Source: Azolla pinnata
Lineage: Eukaryota; Streptophyta; Polypodiopsida; Salviniales; Salviniaceae
DNA: 24,152 nucleotides
Direction: 5' to 3'
Assembly (NCBI GenBank): GCA_037176905.1
Contig: JBBBWG010002970.1
Span: forward strand, 8,098-32,249
The number at the start of each line of letters is the position of its first letter. Positions within the stretch are counted from its first letter, which is position 1. Of this stretch, positions 10,847 through 20,525 are shown piece by piece. The translations under genes and the position numbers were made by a program. Below the pieces are notes generated by a model. It did no database searches, was not told the origin of the DNA, and was given only the letters and a program-made list of their open reading frames with translations.

Positions 10847-10975
10847 GGGGGGGGGGGGGGGAAACAGAAGGTGAGGAAAGGGCAATTCATTCAGAAAAAA
10901 GAAAAAAAAAAAGTAAAAAAACAACCGATACAAAAAAGAATGTGTGTGTGTGTGCGCGCGCGCGCGCGCGTGTTT
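10847..10975 (+). repeat. G13-14 run, A-rich block and (GT)n(GC)n tract
   Basis: A run of 13-14 G ends near 10860. An A-rich block follows (10895-10935), then (TG)7-8 and (CG)8-9 from about 10940 to 10970. Long alternating purine-pyrimidine sequence of this kind is the classic Z-DNA-forming type. The block lies about 250 bases beyond the stop codon of the ammonium transporter gene. Confidence 0.85.
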
Positions 10976-11010
10976 ATTTATGTCCGTCTAATGGATTAGA
11001 TGTGTGCGAC

Positions 11011-11222
11011 GAGATCCGTACAATACGTACGTGTGCAGATCCGGTGACGAGATCCGTACAAGATGTAGGTGTGCGGATCTGAGGAGGGAGATCCGTACAA
11101 TACGTACGCTGAGGAAGCGAGGAGGGAGATCCGTATACATGGCATATGTAAAGAATTGAGAGGAGGAGGAGATCCGTGCGGGATGTAGGTGTGCGGGTGT
11201 AAGAAGATGAGGAGGAGATCTA
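11011..11222 (+). repeat. 38-46-base minisatellite ending in the AMT stop codon
   Basis: GAGATCC starts at 11011, 11049, 11088, 11126 and 11169, and a partial copy (GAGATC) starts at 11215. Spacings are 38, 39, 38, 43 and 46 bases. Most units continue with GTACAA or GTGCGG and then ATGTAGGTGTGCGG or ACGTACG. The last partial copy runs into the stop codon (minus-strand TAG, 11222-11220) of the ammonium transporter gene, so the array is effectively its proximal 3' UTR. Confidence 0.85.
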
Positions 11223-13226
11223 GGCGGCGAAGGTTTTGTGGTCGTGGACGGTGGGGTTGACGGAGGGGGCGGGGGACGCGCCGGCGCTGGCGTAGTGGAG
11301 GCCGTGGAGGTGGGGGTTGAGGCCGGTGGCGTTGGCGAAGGGCAGGAGAGCGGGGTCGAGGCGCTCGTCGCCGGCCCACAGCGCGTAGGCCGCCTCGCCG
11401 TGGGCGGCGTCGTCGCCCAGCGCCAGCTCCTCCTCCGACATGCGCAGCGGCGTGAGCAGGCTGATGAGCCAGCAGATGAGCGACGTGACGGCGACGTTCC
11501 AGCCGATGACGAACAGCGCGCCCACCAGCTGCCGCCCGACCTGGTCCGCGCCCTTGCCGCCGTAGAACGATCCGCGCGCCCCCTTGATGGGCGCGAACAG
11601 CCCCGTCAGCGTCGGCTCCGCGAGCAGCCCCGTGAGCAGGCCCCCCAGCACCCCCGCCAGCGCGTGCGTGTGCACCACCCCCAGCGTGTCGTCCACGTAC
11701 TGCAGCGCCTTGTAGCGCTTGTGCAGCACCATCATGCTCAGCCACGGCACGCTGCCCGACAGCACGCCCATCACGATGGCCGCCCAGCCCTGCACCAGCC
11801 CTGCAAAGGTTCCACCCGAAAAAGGAAGAAGCGCGTGTTTCCATGGAGTATCACAGATTTTGTTGCAGGCCCAAGTCTAGTAGAATATAATGCTACTCTG
11901 TTTGTTCGATACGACGAGAAGAACGACCCGACCCGACCCCGCCCACCTGCTGCCGGCGTGATGCACACCAGCCCCGTCGTCATTCCCTGCACCGCCCCGA
12001 TCACCGACGGCTTCCCGAAGAAGATCATGTCCAGCGACGTCCACACCAGCAGGCTGGTGGCCGTGCACACGTGCGTGTTGAGCACCGCCACCGACGCGCT
12101 GCCGCTGGCCGCCAGCGCGCTGCCGCCGTTGAACCCGCTCCAGCCCAGCCACAGCAGGCCGGCGCCGGCCAGCGTCATCAGGATGTTGTTGGGCGGGAAG
12201 TGGTCGCGGTCCTTCTTCAGGCGCGGGCCCACCTGTAGATTGCCGAATGTCCCACGCCGACAGGGAGGGCAATCTTTTATATTCAATTTATGGGAATATC
12301 ATCATGATTTTACATCGTAGCGGGCAGGGAGTGCAATCCATGGATCGGTTCGATTCGATCTTGATCGATCTTGATCGATCTCGCACGCTGCAGCACACGC
12401 AGATCGTATGATGATGGACGGGAGGATCTAAATTTAATAATGAAGGGTGTAGCGGCCGTCAAAATGAATGAATGAATGAATGAATGTGCAAGGAAGGAAG
12501 CCTGAAGGAAGGAATGAATGAATTGCATGCATGCAGGAATGAATGAAGGAATGAATGAATTGCGCCACGAATGAATGAATGAACGAACGAACGAACCGAT
12601 GGATGGATTGGATCGGTGCTCACCCAGAAGGCGGCGACGTAGCCGGCGACGCCCGAGGAGACGTGGATGACGTAGCCGCCGGCGAAGTCGAGGATGCCCC
12701 AGCGGAAGAGGAAGCCGCCGCCCCAGAGGCTGAAGGCGGAGACGGAGTAGGAGAAGGTGAGCCAGAGGGGGACGAAGAGCATCCAGGCCTTGAAGCTCAT
12801 GCGGCCGAGGAGGGAGCCGGCGAGGATGATGACGGTGATGGCGGCGAACACGAACTGGAAGTACACGAGGGTGGCGGCGGGGAAGGCGGGGGGCAAAAGG
12901 GGAATGAAGTCGGGCTTGTTGGGCAACGGTTTGCTGGCGGCGGGGATGATGGCTTGGCCCAGAAGATAGGACTGCGAAAGAACGGGGCCCGCCTTCCCCC
13001 ACAGCGGCAGCAGCTCCTCCCCGAACGACATCTTGTACGCCCACGTCACCCAGCACACCAGCACCGCCGCGAACGCGTACAGCGCCATGAACGCCGAGTT
13101 CACCGCCCACTTCTTCTTCACTATCCCCCCGTACAGGATCACCAGCCCCGGCATGCTCTGCATCCCCACGATCGTCGCCGCCGTCATCTGCCACGCGTTG
13201 TCGCCCCTGTCCAGCCAGTCCGCCAT
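11220..13226 (-). CDS. AMT2: AMT2/AMT3-type ammonium transporter, three exons
   Basis: Carries ammonium (as NH3/NH4+) across the plasma membrane. It belongs to the MEP-like AMT2/3/4 clade, not AMT1, judging by WLxxGDNAWQ at the N-terminus, [21 protein letters not shown] and GWSGFNGG. Exons on the minus strand: 13226-12624, 12232-11947 and 11800-11220. Introns are GT-AG, phases join, and the product has 489 residues, the usual clade length. The two pore histidines are H188 ([11 protein letters not shown]) and H342 (THALAG). About eleven membrane spans are visible, then a cytosolic tail with the conserved [13 protein letters not shown]. The start codon lies very close to the first conserved residues: [12 protein letters not shown] is about ten residues shorter than in Arabidopsis and rice relatives. 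A proline-rich insert (residues 97-114) widens a loop. Exons are very GC-rich. Confidence 0.93.
12233..12623. repeat. AMT intron 1 with (AATG)n and GATC-rich repeats
   Basis: This 391-base intron is made largely of simple sequence. TGAA/AATG tetranucleotide runs lie between about 12463 and 12600, several of them interrupted. A GATCTTGATC double motif lies near 12357-12380. On the minus strand some frames stay open through the tetranucleotide tract and give a repetitive His/Ser/Phe peptide, which is an artefact of the repeat. Confidence 0.75.
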
Positions 13227-13470
13227 GCTTGCTTTGCTTTTGCTTCGCTTTGCTTCCTTGCTTCCTTTGCTTGCTAGTTCCGGCTGCTGTTGCTGTGATC
13301 TGATCTGATCTGATCTGATCTGACCAGGCTCTCTCTCTGGTCGCGATCCAATCTATGGAGATGACGCCTTCTGCTGAATCTGCTTCCTCTCTGATCACTC
13401 GACTACTTGGCACCCACCACGTTCCGCCCACATCATGTCTCTACTTATTTATATGCATCGCGCCCGCTGT
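13227..13470 (-). promoter_or_regulatory. AMT 5' leader and core promoter
   Basis: The minus strand has TATAAATA at 13453-13446, about 220 bases upstream of the start codon, a good TATA-box match. The predicted leader contains about seven direct copies of the pentamer GATCT/TGATC (about 13293-13323) and a CTTTGCTT-type repeat (13230-13275). I see no recognised nitrogen-response element with confidence. Confidence 0.5.
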
Positions 13471-14920
13471 AGTCGTCGTCATCTCCCCCCCTTTCCCTCG
13501 TCTACATCATCATCAACGGCCCGTCTGCGCAGCGGAAATGTCAATGCCCATCAATTCCCCCCTTAATCCATTCCGTGGAGTTTACATTATTTTTAAGAGC
13601 TCCATTCAACGCAGATTTTTGAGCTCCATTCAATATGTAGATTCATTTTAAGAGCTATGATCAGCAGGAGGAGCTCCGATGCAGAAGGCGCGAGATGAGC
13701 TGCCCCCCCCCCCCCAAAGTCATGGCGTCGACGTGTGGTGTTGCGCTGCTGCAGGAACATCGTCTGCATCAATTTCTGCACGATTCCCCACTACCACGGC
13801 TCAAGCAAATCTGACAGTTTGACTCGCCCGCAAACCGAATGAATGAATATAATTTGCAGTACACAAAGGAATCGATCGATTAGACTTATTTCGGATGATG
13901 ATCATCACGTGGGGAACTTGCAGGATCGAGCTTGACAACGATCATCCGAGTGATCATCAATCAATCAACCGATTCCTGGGCGCAGCTACCTACTGAATTC
14001 CTACTCGTCATCATCGTCCGCCTGCTGCTGCTACGTTTCGTTTCGTACGCCGCTACGTACACAGGTCATACTCCTCCGCGTGTTTTGGCCTCATCTCGCC
14101 AAATCCTCTTCATCACGTCGCCAATCTCGCTCTAGCTCCAAATAGGAGATCATTCTTCCGCGGCCTTCATGACGATCTATGTAGCAACGGAGCCATATTA
14201 TGGGCCTAAATTTCCTATTAAATCAAAACTCGAAACCGATTTTGATCGCAGTTTGATTCTACTTCTGCAGCACTATAATCACAAATTAGGAATTAATTTC
14301 TGCTGGCCATCCTAATCAGTGGCATGATCGATCGACAAGCTGCAGATCCGATTCCCCCCCTCCCCCGGTCCCCCCTTAGATGATTTGATTAACGTGAATC
14401 CTACATATACAATTAGTGGTGCGTCGATCATACGATCGATCGATGGGTTTTGTAACGAATGCTCTAAGCGTTGTTATTATTAGTATTATATTATTCTGTC
14501 TGCAGGTTCGTGTTTCCGTGACTTGGTATCCTATCCAGCTGCGCAGCGTGCTGATCATGTCTGATCGATCTGGCCTGCTGCTGCCGCTGCTGCTTGCAGC
14601 TCTCCCGCCCACGATCAGGCCTGATTTTGCTGATCATGGCTTGTTTTTCGCCTGCAGCAGACGCGCTGTCATCCGATCCGATCACCCCCATGCAATCGGC
14701 AGCTATATAGACCGGCCATGAAGTACAGATCGACTCACTGCTGCGCCATAATTGTCAACGACCGATGATCCCCCATTGAATTATTATAATGCTGCGCCGT
14801 AGGAATAATCAAAACCTTACTCAATTGTTATCCCCAAATTGTGGGCGGGCATTCCATGAATTTTCCATGTTCGGATCATCACAAGCTCGTTCAAACCTCC
14901 CCATTGAAGTCAACGCACTG

Positions 14921-14958
<38 letters not shown>

Positions 14959-16783
14959 AAAATCTCCGCCAAAGCAGAAGCGTTGGATCTCTCGCTAAAC
15001 ATAGAGATACGCCCGGATCCGGTTGAAGTCTTGATCCTCTAAATCCATGCCACAAATTTGGCGTCGTTGAACTGATTGCTAATTAGATGATCGTATGCCC
15101 CCGCTAAACGTCGACGAATATCTATCGCTAAGATCGCTCAATCCGACGGGGCCACCAACAATATGGATTTGACTAGTCGTAAATCATGCCTGGGTTTCGG
15201 TGCGGATACTTAACACCATCATATGGCTTCGTAGCAGTTGAACGATCATCTCCGACACGGTTTTCTTTGATTCTTCCAATGTGGCCGTGGATCGTTTGTC
15301 GATGAGAGCCCAGAAAGCTCTATGCCCACTAACTCTGTCGTGGGGGCTTTTCCCTCCGCTAGTCGGGCCGTAGACTTCGCAGCACGACACGGAATATGGA
15401 GCGTCGAGGATGGAGAAAGTCCGTATTTTGAACAAGAAGAATTCCAAAGGCTTCCAATCTCTATGGCTTGATCACAAAAGACCACGGGATGCCGATCGTT
15501 CTAACCACCACTCTTCAATCCTATCTTCTAACAACTTGGTATAGAGGAAATGGGGAAGTCAAACAGCGATGAATGGATCCATACAGTTGTCTGTCTATTC
15601 GGCTACAATATACTATCTAATACTCTTCTTTAGGAACAAAGAAGGGGGAATCGATTATCAATGCACAGATCTTGGGTCATCACCATATAATTCGGATTAT
15701 ACATAAATCTAGTATATTTACTTCGAGGAAGGGGGAATAGAGGGTCTTCTCCATAAAATCTCCTGTTAGATTGCAAATAGTCTTCTCTTTGGAACGAGGT
15801 CTTCCTTGTAGGGGATTCCGATGCGAATCTCTGATATATCACATAATATTTCCGAAAATAGCCTTCTTTGGAACAAGGTTTTCCTTGAAGGAATTTCGAT
15901 GCGGAATCTCCAAAATAATTCCCACATGCCGATTTACATCAGTCTCCATAGATGGCGATCAATGCCACAAATAGATCAAAACAAGCCCGGAATTGAACCT
16001 TGACCGACCCGATGAGAGCAGGGATTTTACTTGGATCTTTGCACTTGGGTCTTGCAGACTAATTAAACCACAGCTTAGAAACATAAATCATATTCTCGTC
16101 TGCAAAGAGTCCTAGATGTAATGATTTCAGAATCATAGACATGTTCCTCCCATGCTCACATAATGCATCCAACAATTGGAAGAACACAAACATACGCTTT
16201 GGAAGACAAATGACAAACAAAAGCACTCCAATTCATTAAACAGTTGTCCACCCAATCCACAAGCAGGCTATGTAAATAAATAAGCACATTATAAAGCGAG
16301 CTGCCTCTAGTAGCACGAAAAACCCTTTTAAAGGTGGAAGGCAGTCAGAGAATTCTGGCCGCTCAGCTTATAACAGGATTGAATTATGACCTGGGGGCAC
16401 CAAATAGCATTAGTGCAAGTGCCTCTGGATCTATGGCTTCGGGCTTATTAAATGACATAAAGTATTCATGCATAAAGCAACTCATCCGATTAATGAACGA
16501 CTGAGAAGAAACCCCAACAACAGCCAACTCGCATTTGCATTGCGTAAAAATTTCATAACATAAAAAAAAAGAGCTCTAAGGATTGTCAACACAAATTAAA
16601 GCACGTGGATAATGCATCCTTCCATTTCCATCATTTGTTACAATTGCAAAATTTTGACTCTGCTGGATACCGCTATACTGTCAGAATTACGGATCAGAAA
16701 GCTTTCCAAAGTCACTCGTTTCATACCCGGCAAGTAAGTAGAAGTTTGATGTAGTGCTGCTCATAAGAAGGGTGACGGATGTA
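13471..16783. other. Long intergenic region, mostly unassigned
   Basis: Between the AMT upstream flank and the 3' end of the next gene I find no convincing gene. It holds a C-run near 13701-13714, C-rich tracts near 14353-14376, a (CT)n microsatellite at 14922-14958 and GATCGATC-rich sequence (13870-14740). From 15060 to 16080 the composition differs and has longer open frames on both strands (for example 15184-15447 minus). It may be an old mobile element, but I recognise no motif. A 79-base duplication within it is listed separately. Confidence 0.5.
15786..15943 (+). repeat. 79-base tandem duplication
   Basis: TCTTTGGAACGAGGTCTTCC at 15786 recurs as TCTTTGGAACAAGGTTTTCC at 15865. Both continue with TTG(T/A)AGG..ATT(C/T)CGATGCG and GAATCTC. 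A weaker related fragment (TCTTTAGGAACAAAGAAG) lies near 15626. The block sits inside an unassigned region and its origin is unknown. Confidence 0.7.
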
Positions 16784-19398
16784 CTAGGCCTTCTTTTTCG
16801 GGTCAGACTTTTGATGCATCATGGTTGATAGTTTATTTATTTCATAGAGAAGGCCCACAGAAAAAATACCACTGCACATTCAAAAAAATGTCATCAGCTA
16901 CTCTCGAAGAGCATATCATACCTATACGAGAGATGTGGTGGCATAACAGTTCACAACTTAGACTACAATTTAATCCACTGACCATTTTCATATTTAAATA
17001 ACTTCTGGGTATATCGAAAGAATGACGTCACTGGCTGGACGTAAATACACATGATATTCACTTCCAAATTCTAGAATGTAACACTTTACCGTTGAGGATA
17101 GGTATAGATACAAAAATGCATGTGAACACACGCACACACACACACACACACACAGAGTCATAAACCTACATTAATGAAACTTTGAGACTTATAATTTATA
17201 AGTAAAAAGGTTCTAAATGTGAGGTGGTTTCTAGTTCATGACATGAATATTTGCATCTCTCACTCTCCTTCCAAACTCTCTGGTAAATTAAGCCCTCGCC
17301 TTCTTCGTATGCTTAGATTTTCAGGCTTAGGGTTTGGAGGGTTTAGGGTTTTGATTTGATATTGATTTCGTACCAGCACTCTCAAGGCCTTGGAAATTGA
17401 TGGTTCTACATATCTTAAGGGATGTAAGGCTTACCATGTTGTCACACATACTCTGTGGACAGCCCCTGCAGCCACGAGTGCAATCAGCTCTGCGATTAAT
17501 ACTGGAAAGCCCACATGTAGTAGATGAGTTCTTGCCAAGTTCAGACACCGAAAGGAAAGTACAAGGAACAACGTGATTGAGAGGAAAGTAAAACACATAC
17601 CAGCTCCCCAACCAGTTCTCATGTTAATTGATTCTTGCCAATTTCCTATGAACTATACAAACGAAATACAAATCCTTCAGACAAAGTTTGAACAAGCCTA
17701 ATTTCGAAAGACAGACAAACGTATTTTCATGTGACCCAGATCGGAAGTATGTCATACTGTTAAAGCAAGGAGGAAGAGCAACGAACTTATGAAGCCTCCT
17801 ACGATAGTGAAAGCCTCAGACGAGGCCAGCTTCTCCTTGTACATTTGCTGGAGTGAGAGTGTGATGATAAAAAGGAGAAACGAATAGAGCATTGAGCTCC
17901 CTACAGGTGTCATCTGCCTTCTTGCTGGAATAAGCACAAAAAAGGTTACCAATGACAATCATAGAACAAAGAAGACAACGAAAAACTTACCCAAAAACAA
18001 AATTAGCCGTGTTTCACTACAAATATCTTTACATAAAACAACAATGCCAAAGAAACACTTGAGCATGCCTTTCATTTGCAGGGCACAGTTTCAAAAGGCA
18101 TTCCCAAAACATTTCAGCAGTTAGATACGGGAAACTTTCTCAGTTAAAAGAGGCTGAGCGCAGGTTAAAACCCACTTTCTGCTCGAGAATCTTAGTTTGT
18201 GTATGACCATGGCTGAGATTTCAGTAAGTTCATCTATCCTTCAGAAACATCTAACTCTATGAATTTCTGGCACCTCAGTAACCAGAGACGCTTTTTATTG
18301 CTACCTTTGACAGCTTGTGAGCTTAGTTTAAGAGAAAATCATAACAGGCTGAGGATGTAGGACAGAGCCTCGCATATGTAGCAAGTAAAGAACATAAATG
18401 GGAAAAAACTTTACGACTGTATGGAAACCAGAATCCAATCTTGAAAAACGGCCAAAAGCTTAGATTGTATGGCATTAGAATCCAATCTTGAAATCTTGGC
18501 AAGATAGATTGTACGAAAACTAGAATCTAATCTTGAAGAATGAGCAAACCCTCAGATTTTCAAACGAAATCCTTCCTGTATTATTTGTAGATTGGTGTTT
18601 TCTCGTAATCTCATGGTGCATTTTCACATGTCTCCCATGTAAAACATCCAATCACCTGTTGGATCAAAAGATACTGGCTTCAGCACCCAGGTATACTGAC
18701 TGTGCAGAGTATGTTTAGGCATCCCCTCTGCATCCTACTCCTCTCTTACTTGCACTTTTCAATGTTAAAGTGATCAAACAATGAATTTGCGTCATCTACA
18801 ACAGCCATAGCCAAGAAGCTCGCAGCTAGTAAGAGCAAACAACGATCAATCTAATGAAAACTTGATATGGCTTAAGAGGAAAAATCAATAAGCCGAATAA
18901 AAAATGCGACAAATACTGATTTCCCTTTTCACTGGAATTCATTAGTTTTCACGAATTCTCCTAGTTTTCATCGGCAAAAGTACAACCAAAACATACCCCA
19001 ACAGGAGAACAAGCATCCTCAAACTCCAGCAATGAATTTGAAGCACAAACTTGCTTCTTTCTCCTTTTTTCCTTCTCCCGTGTTCCGAATTCCAGTTCAA
19101 TGTCTTCTCCAAATTCAAGGCATACCAAAGAAATTCAAAGGAACCCTCAAGTTTTCCCCGGGCAACAGTCTACATGGCTAAAACATTCTCACGGAAAGGC
19201 ATCGATTGAAATGCAAGATCGATGCCAGCTCCGAAGATCGGCAAGTTCCATCTTCTGGAAGAGATCGGTGGCGGATCTCTCAGCGTCAAGGTGAGGTGAA
19301 GCAATGGAACAGAAACGACACAGAAAGGCTCTCACTCGCTCTCGCTCTCTGTGTCTACGGCTGTGCGGGCACTTACCGTGTGCGGGCGTGGGCGCCAT
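16784..19398 (-). CDS. KRTCAP2: KRTCAP2/KCP2 homologue, oligosaccharyltransferase subunit, five exons
   Basis: A small ER membrane protein. The mammalian homologue KCP2 is an accessory subunit of the STT3A oligosaccharyltransferase, which N-glycosylates proteins entering the ER. Minus-strand exons: 19398-19377, 17900-17758, 17652-17601, 17501-17435 and 16871-16784. All introns are GT-AG, and the phases join to 372 bases (123 residues). Recognisable blocks are SSMLYSFLL (9-17), LQQMYKEKLASSE with the family's QMY..LAS.E pattern, TFIGNWQE (55-62), the hallmark VHRVCVTTC (87-95) and GLLYEINKLS (101-110). Three or four hydrophobic spans are apparent. The C-terminus KKKA fits the KKxx ER-retrieval signal; human KCP2 ends in a similar lysine motif. 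Coding exon 1 is only 22 bases (MAPTPAH plus one base); phase and a GTAAGT donor support it. Exons 2 to 5 are secure. Confidence 0.9.
17320..17352 (-). repeat. Telomere-like motifs in intron 4 of the KCP2 gene
   Basis: The minus strand reads AAAACCCTAAACCCT and then CCAAACCCTAAG, i.e. two to three plant telomere-type heptamers, imperfectly spaced. It is the second such tract in an intron of this window (the other is at 3939-3974). Confidence 0.6.
18417..18560 (+). repeat. 46-base triplication in KCP2 intron 1
   Basis: AGAATCCAATCTTGAA begins at 18430 and 18477, and AGAATCTAATCTTGAA at 18522 (spacings 47 and 45). Flanking TGTATGG/TGTACGA and AGCTTAGATT/GATAGATT motifs repeat too. The array sits inside the 1,476-base first intron. 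Confidence 0.8.
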
Positions 19399-19489
19399 CG
19401 CCAGCAGGGCTTGATCGAGCGAGATCTGCAACCTTGAAGGACCAAGAGCCTCCTCTGCCTGCTCGAACAGAGAAACAATTGTGTGTTTG

Positions 19490-19665
19490 GTACGTGTGTA
19501 TGTATGTATGTGTGTGTGTCATGCATATGCATGTATGTATGCGTGTCATGCGTATGTATGTATGTATGTATGTATGTATGTTATGCGTGTGTATGTGTAT
19601 GTATGTATGTATGTACGTATGTATGCTATGCATGTGTATGTATGCATGTGTGTGTATGCGTGTCG
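19490..19665 (+). repeat. (TATG)n-type microsatellite upstream of the KCP2 gene
   Basis: About 170 bases of GTATG/TATG/TGTG repeats, interrupted by CATGCATATGCATG and TGCGTGTCATGC palindromic segments. It lies about 100 bases upstream of the minus-strand start codon at 19398, so probably within or next to the core promoter. Open frames of Tyr/Val/Cys/Met through it are repeat artefacts. Confidence 0.85.
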
Positions 19666-20525
19666 ATGTGTGCATCTCTCAATGGTACATGGGTCTCTTC
19701 TTCGTTGCATCTCCAATGTGCACGATCATGATCTTTCTGTTGTCGATTCTAATTTAGTTGCACGCAATGAGACGATTTCTTTCATATATGTGTGTTTTCG
19801 TGTATACAACCTTGAATTCCAATGATCTGACTGACGACTTGCGATTCATGCATTGCTTCAAAGCTACTCGTTGCTTGGACGCATGCATGTTCCAAACGCA
19901 ATGGAAAGCATCGATTTCTCCAGATACTTAGCCAGTCATGAGATATAGAAACGATGCTTCAACTAACTGTGTCTGAAACATGCACAAACCATGAGATCGA
20001 CTACCTCCTACTTACTGGACCTCTAGTGTCAAACAATGTGGTCCCAATTTCTAGATTCTAGGCTCCAAGTCTACCGGTATCTACATAACCTCTTCTCATT
20101 TACAAAAAGCATTGGCTCTTGATTACGAAACCCTCCCACTTTGACCATACTTACCTCTTTGCTCTTCCCGATCAAACTCATTATCCAATGGGAAAGGCTC
20201 CATGAGAAAGATTAAGGAAAAAAAAGAGTGCAAAAACCATCGACTACAAGTGACGGCAATCGCAAGCTCAATTCTTCCCAAGCATCAATGGACGTTATTG
20301 AAGACCCCTTTTTGAATTATCTATCCCTACTCCATCTAGTAAAGCTCGATGAGGTAGAGCTCGACAAACGCACATATGGATTGTTTAGCAAGCAATCCAT
20401 CAGCATCCTCACATATATACATAGGCAACACGTGTGTAAATCATTGTAGATAGAATCCCCTCAAAGGAAGCTTTCATTTTATGTACACATTTGCACAAAT
20501 CAGTTTTTATATAATAGCATTTTTC
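19666..20525. other. Intergenic region between the KCP2 and hydratase genes
   Basis: No gene or RNA recognised. It comprises the distal 5' flank of the KCP2 gene and the 3' flank of the enoyl-CoA hydratase gene. A short open frame at 20228-20449 has no recognisable features. Confidence 0.5.

Noticed and set aside
11238-12320. Plus-strand open frame of 360 codons opposite the AMT gene
   Set aside because: It is the complement of GC-rich AMT exons 2 and 3 plus an intron. Arg/Gly/Ala/His-rich composition is typical of antisense GC-rich coding sequence.
12579-13277. Plus-strand open frame of 232 codons
   Set aside because: Antisense of AMT exon 1; Glu/Gly/Arg-rich with no recognisable domain.
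12310-13431. Minus-strand open frame of 373 codons overlapping AMT exon 1
   Set aside because: It is out of frame with the conserved transporter sequence and continues through the (AATG)n intron repeat.
15184-16080. Possible organelle-derived DNA insert or degraded transposon
   Set aside because: Composition differs from the surroundings and open frames occur, but I could not match any chloroplast or mitochondrial gene, nor any transposon protein motif.
19206-19825. Plus-strand open frames with Tyr/Val/Cys/Met runs
   Set aside because: They come from the (TATG)n microsatellite and overlap exon 1 of the KCP2 gene on the other strand.
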